Assembly: GCF_022539505.1 (NCBI RefSeq)
Contig: NC_061514.1
Span: forward strand, 335,403,090 to 335,467,089
Source: Lolium rigidum
Taxonomy: Eukaryota; Streptophyta; Magnoliopsida; Poales; Poaceae
Reading direction: 5' to 3'
Length of the DNA stretch: 64,000 nt
The stretch's first letter is position 1; every line of letters starts with the position of its first letter. Shown piece by piece: positions 61,314 to 64,000 of the stretch. Under the pieces are notes generated by a model. It was not told where the DNA came from, made no database searches, and was given only the letters and a program-made list of their open reading frames with translations. The translations under genes were made by a program, and so were the position numbers.

Positions 61314-62710
61314 TGATACGTCCAAAACGTATCTACTTTCCCGAACACTTTTGCTATTGTTTTGCCTCTAATTTGTGTGTTTTGGATGCAACTAACACGG
61401 ACTAACGCTGTTTTCAGCAGAACTGTTCTAGTGTCTCGTTTTTGTGCAGAAATCCAACTTTCAGGAAAATCCTCGAAATTTATACAGAAGGCCCTATTTT
61501 CCCAGAAGACTCACGGAGCCAGAAGGGCAAGTTAGGTGGAGGCCCGAGGGCCCCACACCCTAGGGTGGCGCGGCCCAGGAGGGGGGCGCGCGGCCCTAGC
61601 GTGTGGCCCCCTCGGCCGGCCTCCGACGCCCTCCTTCGGACTACTTATTGCCCTCGACCTAAAAACGCACGGAGAGCAGTCGAAGTCGCCAGAAACCCTC
61701 CAGAACGACGCCACATCGCGAACCTCCGCCTCGGGAGCCGAAGTCTCCGATTCCGGCACTCCGCCGGGACGGGGAATTGGAGGAGATCATCGCCACCATC
61801 ACCACCGACGCCTCTCCATCGACCAGCCATGTTTCCCCCATCCATGTGTGAGTAATTCCCCCGCTGTAGGCTGAAGGGGATGGTAGGGATTGGATGAGAT
61901 TGGTCATGTAATAGTGTAAGATTGTTAGGGCATAGTGCCTAGTGTCCGTAATCGGTACTTTGATGATATTGTTGCAACTTGTTATGCTTAATGCTTGTCA
62001 CTAGGGCCCGAGTGCCATGATCTCAGATCTGAACATGTTATTATTTCATCATGATATTCATTGTTTATGGTCTTACCTGCAAGTTGTATACACATGTCGT
62101 TGTCCGGAACCAATGGCCCCGAAGTGACGAAATCGGGACAACCGGAGGGGATGGTAGTGATGTGAGGATCACATGTGTTCACGGAGTGTTAATGCTTTGC
62201 TCCGGTGCTCTATTAAAAGGAGTACCTTAATATCCAGTAGATTCCCTTGAGGCCCGGCTGCCACCGGCTGGTAGGACAAAAGATGTCGTGCAAGTTTCTC
62301 ATTGCGAGAACGTACGACTATAATTGGAACACATGCCTATTGATTGCTTTGTACTTGGACACCGTTTTATTATTATCTGCAAATGCCCTGCTTGATTGTT
62401 ACATGAGTTTCTCTCATCCATGCAACGCCCGTTATCCGTCCCCGTGCCTATAGTATTTTAATCCTGCTGTTTACTATAATCACTATTGCTGTCTCTCGTT
62501 ACTCTCTGCTTGTTATTTCACTATCGCTACTGCTATAAAGCTGTTACTACTGATAAACTCTTGCGAGCAAGTCTGTTTCCAGTGCAGCTGAATTGACAAC
62601 TCCGCTGTTAAGGCTTTCAAGTATTCTTTGTCTCCCCTTGTGTCGAATCAATAAATTGGGTTTTACTACCCGCGAAGACTGCTGCGATCCCCTATACTTG
62701 TGGGTCATCA
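61314..62710 (+). repeat. Athila-type 5' LTR (1397 bp)
   Basis: It runs TGATACGTCC to GTGGGTCATCA. The first lines (ACGTATCTACTTTCC, GACTAACGCTGTTTTCAGCAG) match the LTR style of Athila-group elements of wheat relatives (Sabrina/Fatima type from memory). The family differs from the LTRs at 11945 and 49410. No obvious TATA box; an A+T-poor leader near 61540-61660. Confidence 0.85.
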
Positions 62711-62721
62711 AGACTGTTTTA

Positions 62722-62739
62722 CGGCGCCGTTGCCGGGGA
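62722..62739 (+). other. Athila-type primer binding site (one change)
   Basis: CGGCGCCGTTGCCGGGGA is one base different at its first position from the standard Athila PBS TGGCGCCGTTGCCGGGGA (tRNA-Asp type). It lies 11 bp after the LTR. Confidence 0.85.
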
Positions 62740-62797
62740 GAATAGCTTTATTTGGAAGTTCACTTGGATTGATATTGTTCGCTGCAAATTCTCCATC

Positions 62798-64000
62798 ATG
62801 GGTAAAATTCGCGATCCTAAAGTCGCCATATTACCATCCACTACAAGAAAAGGTACAACTACGAGTACCTCTGTTGCTCTTGATTCACCATCTGTGATTG
62901 ATAAACTTGTTTCACCGCCACAAGCTTCACTTGCTGGTACTTCTGCTGAATCTGAAAACTCTTATGATATTGATAATGTTTCTGCTGTGCTTGATGATAG
63001 TGGTTCATTGGGATCCTTTCTAGATGCTACAATTGCTAGGTCTAGACAAATTGAAAATACTTGAAACTCCCGATGCTACTACACCTGTTAATTCAACTGA
63101 ACTTGATTATTCTAGTGATGATCCTGATGAAGATTATGTGGAGCTTAATGATGATTTTATTAATAGATGCAATGCTACTGCTGATGCAAGTAAAATTAAA
63201 ATTTTTCTCAAACAATATACTGTTAGACATAAGTTATCTCCTGATCCTAAATTTGCCACATCTCCTATATGCATTAAGGATAAAGATTATGATTTTTCTC
63301 TTGATCTATCTCATATAGCTATTGTAGAGAAAGCACCCTTTTGTGGTACTTGAAAAAGAAAGTGCTGTAGAACACATGATTGAACTTTCTTCTATGAGTA
63401 GCTTGTTTTCTGATGATATCAAGATGCGTACTTATTTTGTCGCTAAAATTTTTCCTTTCTCATTAAAGGATGATGCTAAAACTTGGTATAATAATTTGCC
63501 TCCTGGTTCTATTAAAAGTCCAACTGATTTGCGTGATGTTTTCTTTCGAAAATACTTTCCTGCTAGTGCTCAACATGTTGCTTTACGGAAAATTTATAGA
63601 TTTGACCGGGGAGATGAAGAGAAATTGCTCGAGGCTTGGGCAAGATTTTGTTCTCTTATCGTAGCTCGACCTGGACATGATTTAGAAAAGAATGATCTAC
63701 TTGATATATTTTATAGTGGACTAACCATTGAGTCTAGGGCATATTTGGATAGTTGTGCTGGTTGTGTTTTCAGGAAAAGAACTCCAGACAAAGCTGAAGA
63801 ATTATTGGCTAAAATAGGCCGCAATAATGATGATTGGACTACGCCTGAACCAACTCCAACGCCAATATTGAAGAAGAGGGGTTTAATTAAATTGAATGAT
63901 GAAGATATGAGGGAAGCCAAGAAGTCTCTCAAGGAGAAAGATATTAAATCTGAAGATGTGAAGAATCTACCTCCCATAGAAGATATATGTGAGATAATTC
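62798..64000 (+). pseudogene. Athila-type gag (frameshifted, runs off the window)
   Basis: The ATG at 62798 opens MGKIRDPKVAILP. Three frames follow one another: 62798-63061, then from about 63062 to 63353, then from about 63355 to the window edge, where the frame is still open. The last part carries the capsid core: KDDAKTWYNNLPPGS (about 63466), FFRKYFPASAQH, LLEAWARFCSLI, NDLLDIFYSGLTIESRAYLD and FRKRTPDKAEELL, the conserved pattern of grass Athila gag. Two frameshifts (about 63055 and about 63350) disable it. The rest of the element lies to the right. Confidence 0.85.

Overview
The window is nuclear DNA from a large, repeat-rich grass genome. Two spliced plant genes sit in a landscape of nested transposons of the kind typical of Pooideae (wheat, barley, rye, oat and relatives): an Angela/BARE-like copia element, Athila-type, Tat-type and chromovirus gypsy elements, Mutator MITEs and Stowaway MITEs. 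The species cannot be fixed from sequence reading alone. No bacterial features, CRISPR arrays, rRNA genes or true tRNA genes were seen.

Layout. 1-3.3 kb: intergenic DNA with a Stowaway end, a 390-bp Mutator MITE, a 0.59-kb fold-back element and a SINE-like tRNA-derived repeat. 3.3-14.8 kb: one complete but decayed Angela-type copia element on the minus strand (AATAG target duplication). A GC-rich Pack-MULE-like element sits inside its body and a solo Athila-type LTR inside its 5' LTR. 14.8-20.8 kb: a second SINE copy, LTR relics, microsatellites and a Stowaway MITE. 20.8-28.0 kb: the gene island. A 7-exon class II serine carboxypeptidase gene (+, 508 aa) converges on an 8-exon SAM-dependent methyltransferase gene (-, 262 aa, METTL13/EEF1AKMT4-like). 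The second gene's small exons are invisible to simple ORF searches. 28.0-32.4 kb: a Stowaway MITE, a 1.6-kb long-TIR MULE carrying a LINE 3' end, and a ~297-bp tandem repeat.

32.4 kb to the right edge: a chain of insertions within insertions. A minus-strand chromovirus (4.27-kb LTR, chromodomain) starts at 32372. Its protease region is split by a 6.8-kb non-autonomous gypsy-like element (39713-46486) that carries a gag, an antisense acidic ORF and many short hairpins. Its gag contains a perfect (GTT)356 tract. At 49410 an Athila-type LTR entered the chromovirus leader. That LTR was cut at 50898 by another Athila-type element (-), which was cut at 54886 by a Tat-type element (+) with an extra RNase H. 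The Tat element was cut at 61314 by a further Athila-type element running off the window.

The two genes look intact and ordinary in function: a secreted or vacuolar peptidase and an intracellular methyltransferase. Essentially all transposon coding regions are broken. The most unusual items are the giant trinucleotide tract, the repeated AGCCGATT/AATCGGCT hairpins with the antisense ORF in the non-autonomous element, a palindrome present in only one of that element's two LTRs, and a duplicated 5' splice site in the methyltransferase gene.
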